Made by a program: the position numbers and the translations under genes. Below the pieces are notes generated by a model. It saw nothing but the letters and a program-made list of their open reading frames with translations. It was not told the origin of the DNA and searched no databases. DNA of 64,000 nt from Alteromonas marina (lineage in GTDB: Bacteria; Pseudomonadota; Gammaproteobacteria; Enterobacterales; Alteromonadaceae): the NCBI RefSeq assembly GCF_000808575.1, contig NZ_JWLW01000017.1, positions 1 through 64,000 of the forward strand, written 5' to 3'. Numbering within the stretch: the first letter of the stretch is position 1; every line of letters starts with the position of its first letter. Shown here one piece after another: positions 28,923 to 38,253 of this stretch.

Positions 28923-29153
28923 CTCAAAGGATTTAATTTTTTTGTTGGTATCAATAATCATCCTAAAACGACCTTTAATACCATCAGACGTAACAAATTG
29001 CCTGAGCCGGTTGGTCGGTACTTGGACGCTTAGGCCTGATTCACTCACCATGACCACATCTGGCATAGATGGAACATAAAGCACCTCACATTGCTTGTAA
29101 GGTGCATTTATTGAAAAGTAAAAAACCGAGTCAGTTTGGCTAATGGTTGTCAT
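28911..29153 (-). CDS. DUF2835 family protein
   Basis: 80 residues from the ATG at 29151-29153 (MTTISQTDS). It belongs to DUF2835, small gammaproteobacterial proteins of unknown function usually next to pepN. A VMVSESGLSVQVPTNRLRQFV core and the end GRFRMIIDTNKKIKSFERL are typical. It overlaps the pepN stop by 14 bases, so coupling is likely. The TTG at 29159 is a possible but less likely start. Confidence 0.85.
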   Translation of the reverse strand: MTTISQTDSVFYFSINAPYKQCEVLYVPSMPDVVMVSESGLSVQVPTNRLRQFVTSDGIKGRFRMIIDTNKKIKSFERLG

Positions 29154-31749
29154 AAGCAAGGCTTTTACTTACTTTCTCAAACAAATCTTTACTTAAACCT
29201 TTGTGATTAAGCAAACGGCCAAGCTGTTGCTTCATATGAACTTGGTGTTCACTTGCATAGCCCTGCCATTGCGTCAGTGGCGTTACAATACGGGCGGCAA
29301 CCTGTGGGTTGACCGCATCGAGCTTAAGTAAGTAATCGGTGACGAACTTATAGCCACTGCCATCCACTGCGTGGAACTTTTCGCTGTTATAGAAAGCAAA
29401 GCTACCAATCACCGAACGAACGCGATTTGGGTTACTCATCGCAAACTGCGGATGCTCACACAACATAGTGATAGTGGCAAAGATGTCGTCTCTATTTTGT
29501 GTAGCGTGAAGTGCGAACCATTTGTCCAAAACAAGCGGGTCGTGATTCCACGTTTCTTCAAATTGAGCCATTAAGCTATCGAAAGTGGAAGCGCTACAGT
29601 GCTGTGCGCTTCCTAGCGCTCCTAGTGTGTCAGTCATATTGTCAGCGGAGTCAAACTGAGAAACTACAATGTGCTCATGCTGTGGTAACCGAGCTAAGTG
29701 TGCAAGCACGACGTTTTTGCAGCGACGTTCGTTGATAGCGCTTTGTGTATAGCTATAAGCTTTCTGTTCTATGCTGTTGAAAATATCTAACAATTCTTTC
29801 TCTAAGCCACGTGCAAACTGGTCGCAAAACGCTTTTCGCGCTTTCGACAGTGCGGAAACGTTTATGTTGCTTCGGCTTTGGCACAGAGTCTCAAACGAAG
29901 GTATGACTAAACATTCACCTAGCAGCTCAAGGTTGTTTTGCTCTTGGGCAATAGCTTGCTTGATACCGTTCCAGATTTCATTGCTAATACCAGACTCCGG
30001 CGATTCCTCTAATTGCTTCACACAGCGGTCATACAACGTTTGCATTGCATCCCAACGATTAAATGGATCCTTCGCATGCTTAAATATAGTAAGTAAAGAC
30101 TCTGTCCCCAATGGGTTTTCTACTTTCGCTGGCGCTGAGAAATTACCCAATACTACAGGTGTTAAATTAGTAGTTTTGGCTTCTACAGTAAAACGCATAG
30201 AGTCATCTTTTAAAATGACCATGCCGTTTTTAATGAGCGACTCGTTATCTGTGTAGCTTTTCCCCTCATCATCAATAATCTCGATATTTACAGGAATATA
30301 CAGAGGAAGCTTTTCTTTCTGATCAGAGGTTGCAGGTGTGTGCTGCGACAATGTAAAGCTATGTTTTACAATGCCATCATCATTAACCTCAGTGCTGTGA
30401 GCGACAGAAATCACTGGCGTACCAGATTGACTATACCAGCGGGTAAACTGGGTTAAATCTATATCAGTAGCAGACTGCATTGCTGAAATGAAGTCATCAC
30501 AGGTGACTGCCTGACCGTCGTGTCTTCTAAAGTACTCGTCCATACCACGTCTGAAGCCATCAGGCCCCAATAATGTGTGGAACATGCGAATAACTTCAGC
30601 GCCTTTGTCATAAACCGTCACCGTGTAGAAGTTGTTCATTTCGATGACTTCTTCTGGACGAATTGGGTGACTCATTGCACTCGCATCTTCTGCAAACTGG
30701 TGCTCTCGCATAACACGAACGTGCTTTATACGATTACTTAACGCCGAAGTCATATCAGCGCTGAACTGTTGGTCTCTAAATACAGTAAGCCCCTCTTTTA
30801 GGCTTAGCTGGAACCAATCGCGACAAGTAACCCGGTTGCCGGTCCAGTTGTGGAAGTACTCGTGCGCGATAACCGACTCAACATTGAAAAAGTCATCGTC
30901 GGTGGCACTTTTTTGGTCGGCTAATACAAACTTACTGTTAAATACATTTAAGCCCTTGTTTTCCATCGCTCCCATATTGAAGAAATCGACGGCAACAATC
31001 ATATAGATATCTAAGTCGTACTCTAACCCGAACACATCTTCGTCCCACTTCATCGCCCGCTTTAGCGATTCTAGTGCGAAAATACCTTGAGACTTTTTGC
31101 CTTTATCAACATAAAGTTCTAGCGCAACCTCTTTACCGCTAGTGGTGGTATAGCTATCGGTAAGTAAATCGAAGTCACCGGCAACTAGAGCAAAAAGGTA
31201 GCAAGGTTTTGGATGTGGATCGTGCCATTTAACAAAATGCGTATTTTCGTCAACTTCGCCCTTGTCTACTGGGTTGCCATTGGCCAAAAGCATCGGTACT
31301 GACTTGTCGGCAACTACCGTCACTGTGTAGACCGACAAAACATCCGGGCGGTCCATGAAGTACGTAATGCGACGAAACCCTTCCGCTTCACACTGTGTAC
31401 AATAGGCACCACCTGATAAATACAAGCCTTCCAGCGCTTTGTTGTGCTCAGGGGCAATGGTATTGGTAATTTCTAAGACGAACTCATCAAGTTCAGTAAC
31501 TACGCTTAAAGCGCTATCTGTTACCGTGTATTCATTATCAGATAGGTACGTACCGTTAATAGAAATAGAATCTAGCGATAAATTATCGCCATCAAGTACT
31601 AAAGGAGTATCGTGCACGCCATTACGAGTGACGGACAACGTGCTGATAACTTTGGTTTGTGTTGGGTGTAGCGTTATATGTAGGTCAACTGTCGCTATTG
31701 AAAAAGCGGGCGGCTGGTAATCCGCCCGGCGTTTAGCTTGAACTGACAT
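29140..31749 (-). CDS. pepN: Aminopeptidase N
   Basis: 869-residue M1 metallopeptidase, the main cytoplasmic aminopeptidase, removing N-terminal residues from peptides. The GAMEN substrate motif is present as FNMGAMENKGLNVF, and the zinc site VIAHEYFHNWTGNRV (HExxH with the third ligand Glu 18 residues on, in LKEGLTVFRD) is intact. Length matches E. coli PepN (870). A strong AGGAGG ribosome site precedes the ATG. It lies 47 bases after the nhaC-type gene and overlaps DUF2835. Confidence 0.97.
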   Translation of the reverse strand: MSVQAKRRADYQPPAFSIATVDLHITLHPTQTKVISTLSVTRNGVHDTPLVLDGDNLSLDSISINGTYLSDNEYTVTDSALSVVTELDEFVLEITNTIAPEHNKALEGLYLSGGAYCTQCEAEGFRRITYFMDRPDVLSVYTVTVVADKSVPMLLANGNPVDKGEVDENTHFVKWHDPHPKPCYLFALVAGDFDLLTDSYTTTSGKEVALELYVDKGKKSQGIFALESLKRAMKWDEDVFGLEYDLDIYMIVAVDFFNMGAMENKGLNVFNSKFVLADQKSATDDDFFNVESVIAHEYFHNWTGNRVTCRDWFQLSLKEGLTVFRDQQFSADMTSALSNRIKHVRVMREHQFAEDASAMSHPIRPEEVIEMNNFYTVTVYDKGAEVIRMFHTLLGPDGFRRGMDEYFRRHDGQAVTCDDFISAMQSATDIDLTQFTRWYSQSGTPVISVAHSTEVNDDGIVKHSFTLSQHTPATSDQKEKLPLYIPVNIEIIDDEGKSYTDNESLIKNGMVILKDDSMRFTVEAKTTNLTPVVLGNFSAPAKVENPLGTESLLTIFKHAKDPFNRWDAMQTLYDRCVKQLEESPESGISNEIWNGIKQAIAQEQNNLELLGECLVIPSFETLCQSRSNINVSALSKARKAFCDQFARGLEKELLDIFNSIEQKAYSYTQSAINERRCKNVVLAHLARLPQHEHIVVSQFDSADNMTDTLGALGSAQHCSASTFDSLMAQFEETWNHDPLVLDKWFALHATQNRDDIFATITMLCEHPQFAMSNPNRVRSVIGSFAFYNSEKFHAVDGSGYKFVTDYLLKLDAVNPQVAARIVTPLTQWQGYASEHQVHMKQQLGRLLNHKGLSKDLFEKVSKSLAYDNH

Positions 31750-31796
31750 AGATCCTCCTGGAAGAAAGCCTACGTGGGTTTAATTGGAACTCTGCG

Positions 31797-33272
31797 TTAA
31801 ACCGACTCTTTGCTGTTTACTTCAACATGCGGTGGCGTAATACGTAAAATCTTAATACCTAAATACGCATAAATAACAGCAAGGATCGGGTTGATTACGT
31901 TGAAGAATGCATAGAATACGTAATCAAATGGATTGACTAATAAAACACTGTGCATGTAAGCACCACAGGTGTTCCAAGGAATAAGTGGAGACGTAAGTGT
32001 GCCGCCGTCTTCAAGGCTTCGAGAAAGATTCAATTGGTCTAAACCACGCTTTTTGAATTCTTCTTTGTACATACGGCCTGGCATCACGATTGAAATATAC
32101 TGATCTGCAGTAACCAGGTTGGTACCAAAACAAGTAAGAATGGTTCTGCTCACCATATCCCCTGCGGATTTTGCACCAATTAATATCGCAGAAACTGCAC
32201 GCTTTAATAGGCCAACACGCTCTAATACGGCACCAAACGACATTGCACAGATGATCAACCAAATGGTATTTAACATAGAAGACATGCCACCACGAGAAAG
32301 TAAGCTATTTAAGTTCTCGTCAGGTGTTGAGAAGCTTACGCCATCGAATAGCGCAGTCCAAACTACCTTCAACGCGCCTACATTCACCGAGTCGTCACCA
32401 CTTGCCATAGAAGTAACCACATCCCACTGGAAAACTACTGCCCAAACACCACCTAACAAAGCACCGATAAAAACAGCTGGAAACGCAGGCATCTTTTTAA
32501 TCGCTAAGGTGAGCAAAACGACAAGGGGAATTAGCAAATGCCAACCCAAGTCAAAAGATTCATTTAACAGAAGCTGCATTTGCTCAATGCGTTCTGCTTT
32601 GGCTTCACCCACTTCACTAAAGCCTAGTACCGTAAATAGAATAAGCGCAATAACAAAGCTAGGAATCGTCGTCCAAAGCATGTAACGAATGTGGTCAAAT
32701 AAATCCGTGCCCGCAACGGCAGGCGCTAAGTTTGTTGTTTCAGATAAGGGCGAAATTTTATCGCCAAAGTACGCACCTGAAACTACTGCGCCGGCGGTTA
32801 TGGCTGCCGACATTTCCATGCCAGCAGAAACCCCCATTAGCGCTACACCCACAGTCGCCGCGGTAGTCCAAGAACTACCTATACTCATTGCAACAACCGC
32901 ACAAATCAGACAAGCGGCAGCATAGAAAAACGAGGGGTTAAGCAACTCTAAACCGAAATAGATAAGCGTAGGCACGGTTCCAGCTAGCATCCATGTGCCA
33001 ATAAGAGAACCTACCGCCAACAGAATTAAGCAGGCACCTAAAGACATAGAGATACCGTCTACAATGCCCTTTTCGATAGTTTTCCAGGTGTAGCCATTTT
33101 TCATTCCAATGATAGCAGCTAAGCCCATCGCTAAAAGAAGTGCAATTTGGTTTGGACCGTAAGAAGAGTTATCGGCAAACAAATAAACTGCGCTTCCCAT
33201 CATTATGACTAACGCAAGAATAGGAAGCATTGCATCGAGAAGTGACGGCGTTTTTATTTCTTTATTCGTCAT
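31797..33272 (-). CDS. nhaC: NhaC-type Na+/H+ antiporter
   Basis: 491-residue membrane protein with 11-12 hydrophobic segments and the NhaC family features: GACLILLAVGSLIGTWMLAGTVPTLI, SSWTTAATVGVALMG, and GAYFGDKISPLSETTNLAP near 170-190. It expels Na+ (or exchanges malate/lactate in some relatives) using the proton gradient. It is followed by pepN and preceded by an NSS symporter on the same strand with 72 bases between; a functional link of the two sodium-coupled transporters is plausible but not shown. Confidence 0.92.
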   Translation of the reverse strand: MTNKEIKTPSLLDAMLPILALVIMMGSAVYLFADNSSYGPNQIALLLAMGLAAIIGMKNGYTWKTIEKGIVDGISMSLGACLILLAVGSLIGTWMLAGTVPTLIYFGLELLNPSFFYAAACLICAVVAMSIGSSWTTAATVGVALMGVSAGMEMSAAITAGAVVSGAYFGDKISPLSETTNLAPAVAGTDLFDHIRYMLWTTIPSFVIALILFTVLGFSEVGEAKAERIEQMQLLLNESFDLGWHLLIPLVVLLTLAIKKMPAFPAVFIGALLGGVWAVVFQWDVVTSMASGDDSVNVGALKVVWTALFDGVSFSTPDENLNSLLSRGGMSSMLNTIWLIICAMSFGAVLERVGLLKRAVSAILIGAKSAGDMVSRTILTCFGTNLVTADQYISIVMPGRMYKEEFKKRGLDQLNLSRSLEDGGTLTSPLIPWNTCGAYMHSVLLVNPFDYVFYAFFNVINPILAVIYAYLGIKILRITPPHVEVNSKESV

Positions 33273-33344
33273 TGTCGTTTTTTAAAACCTTATTATTGTA
33301 TTTGTAACGCGTTAAGCGTGCTGTCCGCTTTTTACCAGAATGCT

Positions 33345-34679
33345 TTAGAAAACTGAGCGGTAGAACATAAGCGCAATGATAACGGGACACACAAAGCGTA
33401 CGTACCAAGGCCAAATTTTCCAGAAAATGCTGTGTTCAGCAAACTGATCACCTTGTTTAAGTTCATCGAGTATTGCATCTCTGCGCCACACCCAACCCGC
33501 GAAAATACACAAGGCGAGTCCTAGCAACGGTTGGCTATACTCGGTAGTTAATGCGATAACAAAGCCAAACAAGGTTTCAAAATTTAAAATGATGATGCAG
33601 CTTAATACAAAGATGACCGATGCCATCAATAGCACGGCTTTTTTACGTTGAAGACCTTTACTTTCTACCATAAACGCAACGGGAACTTCCAACATTGAAA
33701 TTGAAGACGTGACGGCAGCAATCGCCATAAGCGCGAAAAAGGTAAAAGCAACGAAAAGACCTACGCTACCAATGGTATCAAACAGTGCTGGTAGCACTTT
33801 AAATATCAGCGTATCGCCTTGGATTAACGCGCCTTCCGGTGTGAAGATTTCAACGCCGTTGTTTAATGCAACGTACATGGCCGGGATAATAAGCATACCC
33901 GCAATAACCGCAACACCGATATCGACAAGCGCTACCGACGCACCAATGCTAGGTAGATTTTCATTTTTACTTAGGTATGAACCATAAACCAGCATAGTAC
34001 CTACACCTAAAGACATTGAGAAAAAGGCTTGTCCCATGGCGTTTATTAATAAGTCTGGGTCTAAAACGCGAGAGAAGTCAGGTACTAAATATGCTGACCA
34101 ACCTTCTACGGCACCAGGCTGTAGGCTCACATAAACAATCAATGCAAGTATGAGAATAACCAATGTAGGCATCAAACGCACTGACCACTTCTCAATGCCG
34201 GACTTTACACCACCGACAACGATAAATGCAGTTAAACCCATGAATAAGAAGCAGAAAATAATGTTACGCGTAACTGATGAAGTGAGTAGCCAGTCGCTAG
34301 CGCTCGTAAATCCCACCATGCTAACGGCAGCATCGGCGAAATAAACCAGCATCCATCCGCCGACAATGGCGTAGAATGCAAGGATAAGTGACACGGTAAC
34401 ACAGCCCCAAATGCCCGTTAGCCTTCCCACGAAATTGCCCGATATTTTACCTAAAGCGTCAACCATATTTGAACGTGAACTACGTCCGATTATCAGTTCT
34501 GCCATAAGTACGGGATAAGCGAGTACAAAAGCCAGCAGTAAGTATACGAGAACAAATGCTGCGCCACCGTTACTTGCTACCTTTGTAGGAAAGCCCCAAA
34601 TATTACCTAGTCCTACTGCCGAGCCTGCCGCTGCTAGCACGAACCCTATTCGAGAGGAAAATTCGCCTCTGATAGCCAT
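33345..34679 (-). CDS. Sodium-dependent transporter, NSS/SNF family
   Basis: 444-residue neurotransmitter:sodium symporter homologue with the LeuT-type fold: the first helix reads RIGFVLAAAGSAVGLGNIWGFPTKVASNGG, with the broken helix and sodium-site glycines, and about 11 hydrophobic segments follow. Bacterial members usually import amino acids with Na+. Substrate cannot be told. The protein is of 11-helix length as usual in bacteria. No terminator separates it from nhaC, so the two may be cotranscribed. Confidence 0.92.
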   Translation of the reverse strand: MAIRGEFSSRIGFVLAAAGSAVGLGNIWGFPTKVASNGGAAFVLVYLLLAFVLAYPVLMAELIIGRSSRSNMVDALGKISGNFVGRLTGIWGCVTVSLILAFYAIVGGWMLVYFADAAVSMVGFTSASDWLLTSSVTRNIIFCFLFMGLTAFIVVGGVKSGIEKWSVRLMPTLVILILALIVYVSLQPGAVEGWSAYLVPDFSRVLDPDLLINAMGQAFFSMSLGVGTMLVYGSYLSKNENLPSIGASVALVDIGVAVIAGMLIIPAMYVALNNGVEIFTPEGALIQGDTLIFKVLPALFDTIGSVGLFVAFTFFALMAIAAVTSSISMLEVPVAFMVESKGLQRKKAVLLMASVIFVLSCIIILNFETLFGFVIALTTEYSQPLLGLALCIFAGWVWRRDAILDELKQGDQFAEHSIFWKIWPWYVRFVCPVIIALMFYRSVF

Positions 34680-34723
34680 GTTATTTCCCTTTATTATTGT
34701 TTTAATAATTTATAGACACAAAA

Positions 34724-34753
34724 AAAGGGCTGGCCCTAGACCAGCCCTTTTTC
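34724..34753 (-). terminator. Rho-independent terminator of prc
   Basis: AAAGGGCTGG - loop - CCAGCCCTTT is a 10-base perfect stem; on the minus strand it is followed by a T run. It lies 9 bases after the prc stop. Confidence 0.88.
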
Positions 34754-34761
34754 CTAATCAC

Positions 34762-36804
34762 TTAATTTCTTGTGATAGCGTAACGGCCTGTTTCGATCAT
34801 ATCGAATGTAATATTGGCTGCCTCGTCCAAGAATGGATCTAATTCTTCCATATCTTCAGGTAGATCGTCCAATGTTGTGACAGTTTCCATTCCCAATCGC
34901 TGTAAACGTTCGTTAGCACGAGCAAGCGACTTCTCTTCCGCCTCTTTCTTCTCGCCTTCACGTACAGATTTAACTAATGAGATGAAGTTCTTGTCTTTAT
35001 TTTCCTTATATTCCTTTATGTCGTCTTGGATATAAGAAAACTCAGGATCTTGTAAAATACGTTTGTTGTGTTTCGCTGTTAAAACGTCAAGCGCAGCAGT
35101 GTCGTCTGCAAACGTTGTATAGTTAGCGCGATTGATACTGTCCCATGGCAACGCATTTTCCGCTTGGCTTTCTCCCCACTCAGCTGGTTCAACCGCCGAT
35201 GGATAAAGAATGTCGGGAATAACGCCTTTATGCTGTGTGCTGCCGCCGTCAATGCGATAGAACTTGGCGATAGTAAACTGGACACTCCCTAATGGGTTAT
35301 CGTAAAGGTCATAAATTTTACCTAAACCGCGATGCTGTTGCACTGTCCCTTTCCCGAAGGTTTGTTCACCTACGATGAGAGCACGGTTGTAGTCTTGCAT
35401 CGCTGCCGCAAAAATCTCTGAAGCAGACGCGCTATATCTGTCAACTAATACGGTTAACGGGCCATCATACGCGACTTCGCCGTCTGTATCACGGTTAACG
35501 CTAATTTTGCTTTGACCGTATCGAATCTGAACCACGGGGCCTTTTTCGATAAATAAGCCAGTCAGTAACGTTGCTTCGGTTAGAGAACCACCGCCATTAC
35601 CGCGCAAGTCTACAATAACGCCTTTAACATTTTGCGCTTTCAAGCTCTCTATTTCTTTAGCAACATCCATACTAAGGTTGTTGTAAAAACTTGGAATGGT
35701 GATTACACCTAAAGGCTCACCTGCGTGAGGGCCAGTCTCTGGCACATATACTTCCGATTTGGCTGCGCGATCTTCTAACTTAATTTTATCGCGAGTAAGG
35801 CTAACTACCGACGTGGTTTTCGCGTCCGTGGCTCCTTTTTCAACCTGTAGACGAACAGTACTTCCTTTCGGGCCTTTAATTAACTCGACCACTTCGTCCA
35901 ATCGCCAACCAATCACATCAACGAACTCTTCGTCGTCTTGTGCTACGCCAACAATTTTATCTTCTGGTTTTATTGCGCCAGACTCGTCTGCTGGACCGCC
36001 AGGTACAACGCTTTTAATTACAGTGTAATCATCTTCACTTTGTAATACCGCACCAATACCTTCAAACGACAAGTTCATGTCCATTTGAAAGCGTTCAGCG
36101 TTACGCGGAGATAAGTAACTGGTGTGAGCTTCGATAGTACGTGCGAATGCGTTCATTGCAGTTTGAAAAACGTCTTCGCTCTTTGCTTGCTTAGTGCGCT
36201 TAATCGCTCGCGTATAGCGTTTAGTAAGAAGCTCTTTCGCCTCTTCCCATGTTTTGTCTGCAAGTATTAGATTCAACGCGTCGTATTTAACGCGTTGACG
36301 CCAAATTTCATCCAGCTCAGCTTTATTAACAGGCCATTCAGCATCTTCTCTGTCGTAAAAGAACTTATCGCCTTCTTTTTCAAAGTCGAACGGGCCTTTC
36401 TCTAACAGCGCAAGTGCAAACTCATAGCGCTCAATACGTCGTTTTGCGCTTACGTTGTACATATCATAGGCAACAGAGAGGTTGCCTTTACTCAGCGCAT
36501 CATCAAACAATGTGCGGTATTTCTCAAAACCCACAACATCAGACAGCAATAACACTTGTTTATTGTGATCTAATGAATCGATGAATCGCTGGTAAACTCT
36601 AGCTGAGAGTGCATCATCCAACGAAATTTCCTTGTAGTGCGCCCTGGTAAAGAGTGCGCTTACTCGCTTAGCTGCAACACTGTGTTGAGATTCCTGCTGT
36701 AAAATAGGAAGCTCGTCTACCTCAGGTGTTGACGTAACTGCGCCTGCTCCTACCCCAACGGTAAGAAAAGCACTGGCGATGGAAATTCGAAGGATGTCTC
36801 TCAT
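34762..36804 (-). CDS. prc: Carboxy-terminal processing protease Prc (Tsp)
   Basis: 680-residue periplasmic S41 protease that trims or degrades proteins, including SsrA-tagged ones and peptidoglycan enzymes. A signal peptide occupies about residues 1-22, a PDZ domain about 245-325 (FEGIGAVL to RLQVEKG), and the catalytic domain follows with Ser460 in DRYSASASEIF and Lys485 in TFGKGTVQQ, the Ser-Lys dyad. Length equals E. coli Prc (682). It follows proQ by 3 bases, the same order as in E. coli. Confidence 0.97.
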   Translation of the reverse strand: MRDILRISIASAFLTVGVGAGAVTSTPEVDELPILQQESQHSVAAKRVSALFTRAHYKEISLDDALSARVYQRFIDSLDHNKQVLLLSDVVGFEKYRTLFDDALSKGNLSVAYDMYNVSAKRRIERYEFALALLEKGPFDFEKEGDKFFYDREDAEWPVNKAELDEIWRQRVKYDALNLILADKTWEEAKELLTKRYTRAIKRTKQAKSEDVFQTAMNAFARTIEAHTSYLSPRNAERFQMDMNLSFEGIGAVLQSEDDYTVIKSVVPGGPADESGAIKPEDKIVGVAQDDEEFVDVIGWRLDEVVELIKGPKGSTVRLQVEKGATDAKTTSVVSLTRDKIKLEDRAAKSEVYVPETGPHAGEPLGVITIPSFYNNLSMDVAKEIESLKAQNVKGVIVDLRGNGGGSLTEATLLTGLFIEKGPVVQIRYGQSKISVNRDTDGEVAYDGPLTVLVDRYSASASEIFAAAMQDYNRALIVGEQTFGKGTVQQHRGLGKIYDLYDNPLGSVQFTIAKFYRIDGGSTQHKGVIPDILYPSAVEPAEWGESQAENALPWDSINRANYTTFADDTAALDVLTAKHNKRILQDPEFSYIQDDIKEYKENKDKNFISLVKSVREGEKKEAEEKSLARANERLQRLGMETVTTLDDLPEDMEELDPFLDEAANITFDMIETGRYAITRN

Positions 36805-36807
36805 ATT

Positions 36808-37476
36808 TTACGACCTCTTGGAGCGTGCCAAACGTAAAGCGTCTGCGTTTACTTTAACTACCATGCCTGAGTCTAATTGGACGTGAATGCCATCTTTAGC
36901 TACTTCGGTAATTACTGCAGGCATAGGTGTTTTACCTAATTTAACGGTAACTTGCGTACCTTGCTGTAAATCGCTATCTGTCAATTTCGCAGGTGGTGTA
37001 TTGTTTGGTCTGTTATTTTTCGGTTTAGTTCCGCGCTTAGTATCAGCATGGTCCGAATTTGCAGATTTTTCACCTTTTGGACGATTAAATTGACGTTTAT
37101 CTTTTCGCTTAGGCTGCTGAGCTAGCTTAGCTTTGCGCTTTTCAGCTGCTTTTGCTTTGCTTTCTTCTAACTGCTGCTGCGCATGATCAGCGTGTTCTTT
37201 TTCAATTGCATCGCCTTCAACGCCGTCTAAATCTACACGATTTGCACCTTCTTTGATGCTATGAAGATAGCGCCAGCTGTTGGTGTAATGTCGTAGTGTA
37301 GAACGAAGTAAGGTTTTGCTAACGCGTTCCTCTTCTTCTAAACGTGTGGCAAGATCTTGAAAAATACCGATCTTAAGTGGGCGGGCCTCGCCTTCAATGC
37401 TAAAACATTTCGGAAAGGTCTCTGCAAGGAAAGCTATCACTTCCTTACTGTTGGTAAACTTCTCTGGTGATTCCAT
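36808..37476 (-). CDS. proQ: RNA chaperone ProQ
   Basis: 222 residues. The N-terminal FinO-like domain (about 10-115) contains FPKCFSIEGEARPLKIGIFQDLA and RSTLRHYTNSWRYLHS, the RNA-binding face; a Lys/Gln-rich linker (about 115-165) and a small C-terminal Tudor-like part ending RLARSKRS follow. ProQ binds many small RNAs and 3' ends and helps expression of ProP. It sits between the small acidic gene and prc, 3 bases before prc. Confidence 0.96.
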   Translation of the reverse strand: MESPEKFTNSKEVIAFLAETFPKCFSIEGEARPLKIGIFQDLATRLEEEERVSKTLLRSTLRHYTNSWRYLHSIKEGANRVDLDGVEGDAIEKEHADHAQQQLEESKAKAAEKRKAKLAQQPKRKDKRQFNRPKGEKSANSDHADTKRGTKPKNNRPNNTPPAKLTDSDLQQGTQVTVKLGKTPMPAVITEVAKDGIHVQLDSGMVVKVNADALRLARSKRS

Positions 37477-37492
37477 TAACTTTCTAAATTAT

Positions 37493-37783
37493 TCAAGAGA
37501 TTTCATCGTTACTTGCATCATCCCAAGTTGCCAGCGTGTGGTCAACCCAATCAAGCAATTCGTCGTCATCTATTTCTAATAAATGCTTATCTTGTTGCCA
37601 AGATTCCCATGCGTAGTGCAAAATTTGCTCTAAACGCTGTGTTTCAATATCTTCTTCTGCATTGTCGTACACCGCATGTAAGATAAAATTTAAACGTTCA
37701 GATGCCTCATCTGGGTCATCATGAAAGTCTTCCATATCCTCATACGTCGATAAAACAACGTGAATATCAACACTGGATTTCAT
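37493..37783 (-). CDS. Small acidic protein of unknown function
   Basis: 96 residues, strongly acidic, with many Asp, Glu and Trp: EDMEDFHDDPDEASERLNF near the start and a Trp-rich centre (HYAWESWQQ, LDWVDHTLATWDD). It is not a member of any family I recognise. It begins 2 bases after msrC and ends 16 bases before proQ, so it is inside the operon. Predicted largely helical and soluble. Its conserved place between msrC and proQ in relatives could be tested. The acidic nature might suit a partner of the basic ProQ, but this is only a guess. Confidence 0.75.
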   Translation of the reverse strand: MKSSVDIHVVLSTYEDMEDFHDDPDEASERLNFILHAVYDNAEEDIETQRLEQILHYAWESWQQDKHLLEIDDDELLDWVDHTLATWDDASNDEIS

Positions 37784-37785
37784 AA

Positions 37786-38241
37786 TTATTTCTGCGAATC
37801 CATAAGAATTTGAGCAATTTCAACGAGCCCTTTTTCGTCTTCTTCGGTAAAGCGTTCAAAAACAGGGCTGTCGATATCAAGTACACCAACCAGCACATCG
37901 TTTAGTACTAGTGGAACAACAATCTCAGAGTTTGACGCAGCATCACAGGCAATGTGTCCTTCGAACTGATGAACGTCTGCTATACGCTGAACAGTTCTGG
38001 TACTTGCACTCGTTCCGCAAACGCCTTTTCCAAGTGGAATGCGGATACATGCTGGTTGCCCCTGAAATGGACCGAGTACCAACTGTTCTTCTTTATATAG
38101 ATAAAAACCTGCCCAATTCACCTCTTCGAGGCTATTGAAAAGCAGCGCACTTATATTTGCCATGTTAGCGATAAGATCGTGCTCGCCAGAAACCAAGCTC
38201 TTTGCTTGATTTATTAACTGACCGTACTGTTGTTCTTTCAA
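37786..38241 (-). CDS. msrC: Free methionine-(R)-sulfoxide reductase, GAF type
   Basis: 151-residue single GAF-domain enzyme that reduces free Met-R-sulfoxide. The family cysteines are in QPACIRIPLGKGVCGTSA and HIACDAASNSEIVVP, and WAGFYLY near 40 is typical. It opens the msrC-acidic protein-proQ-prc run, matching the E. coli order yebR-proQ-prc. It lies 12 bases after the SIMPL gene on the same strand. Confidence 0.93.
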   Translation of the reverse strand: MKEQQYGQLINQAKSLVSGEHDLIANMANISALLFNSLEEVNWAGFYLYKEEQLVLGPFQGQPACIRIPLGKGVCGTSASTRTVQRIADVHQFEGHIACDAASNSEIVVPLVLNDVLVGVLDIDSPVFERFTEEDEKGLVEIAQILMDSQK

Positions 38242-38253
38242 ACGAATTTCCTG

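Noticed and set aside
29771..30256. 161-codon plus-strand open frame opposite pepN
   Set aside because: Lies entirely within the conserved PepN coding sequence on the other strand; no independent support.
32119..32685. 188-codon plus-strand open frame inside the nhaC gene
   Set aside because: Antisense shadow of a well-supported membrane transporter gene; no signal peptide or family look.
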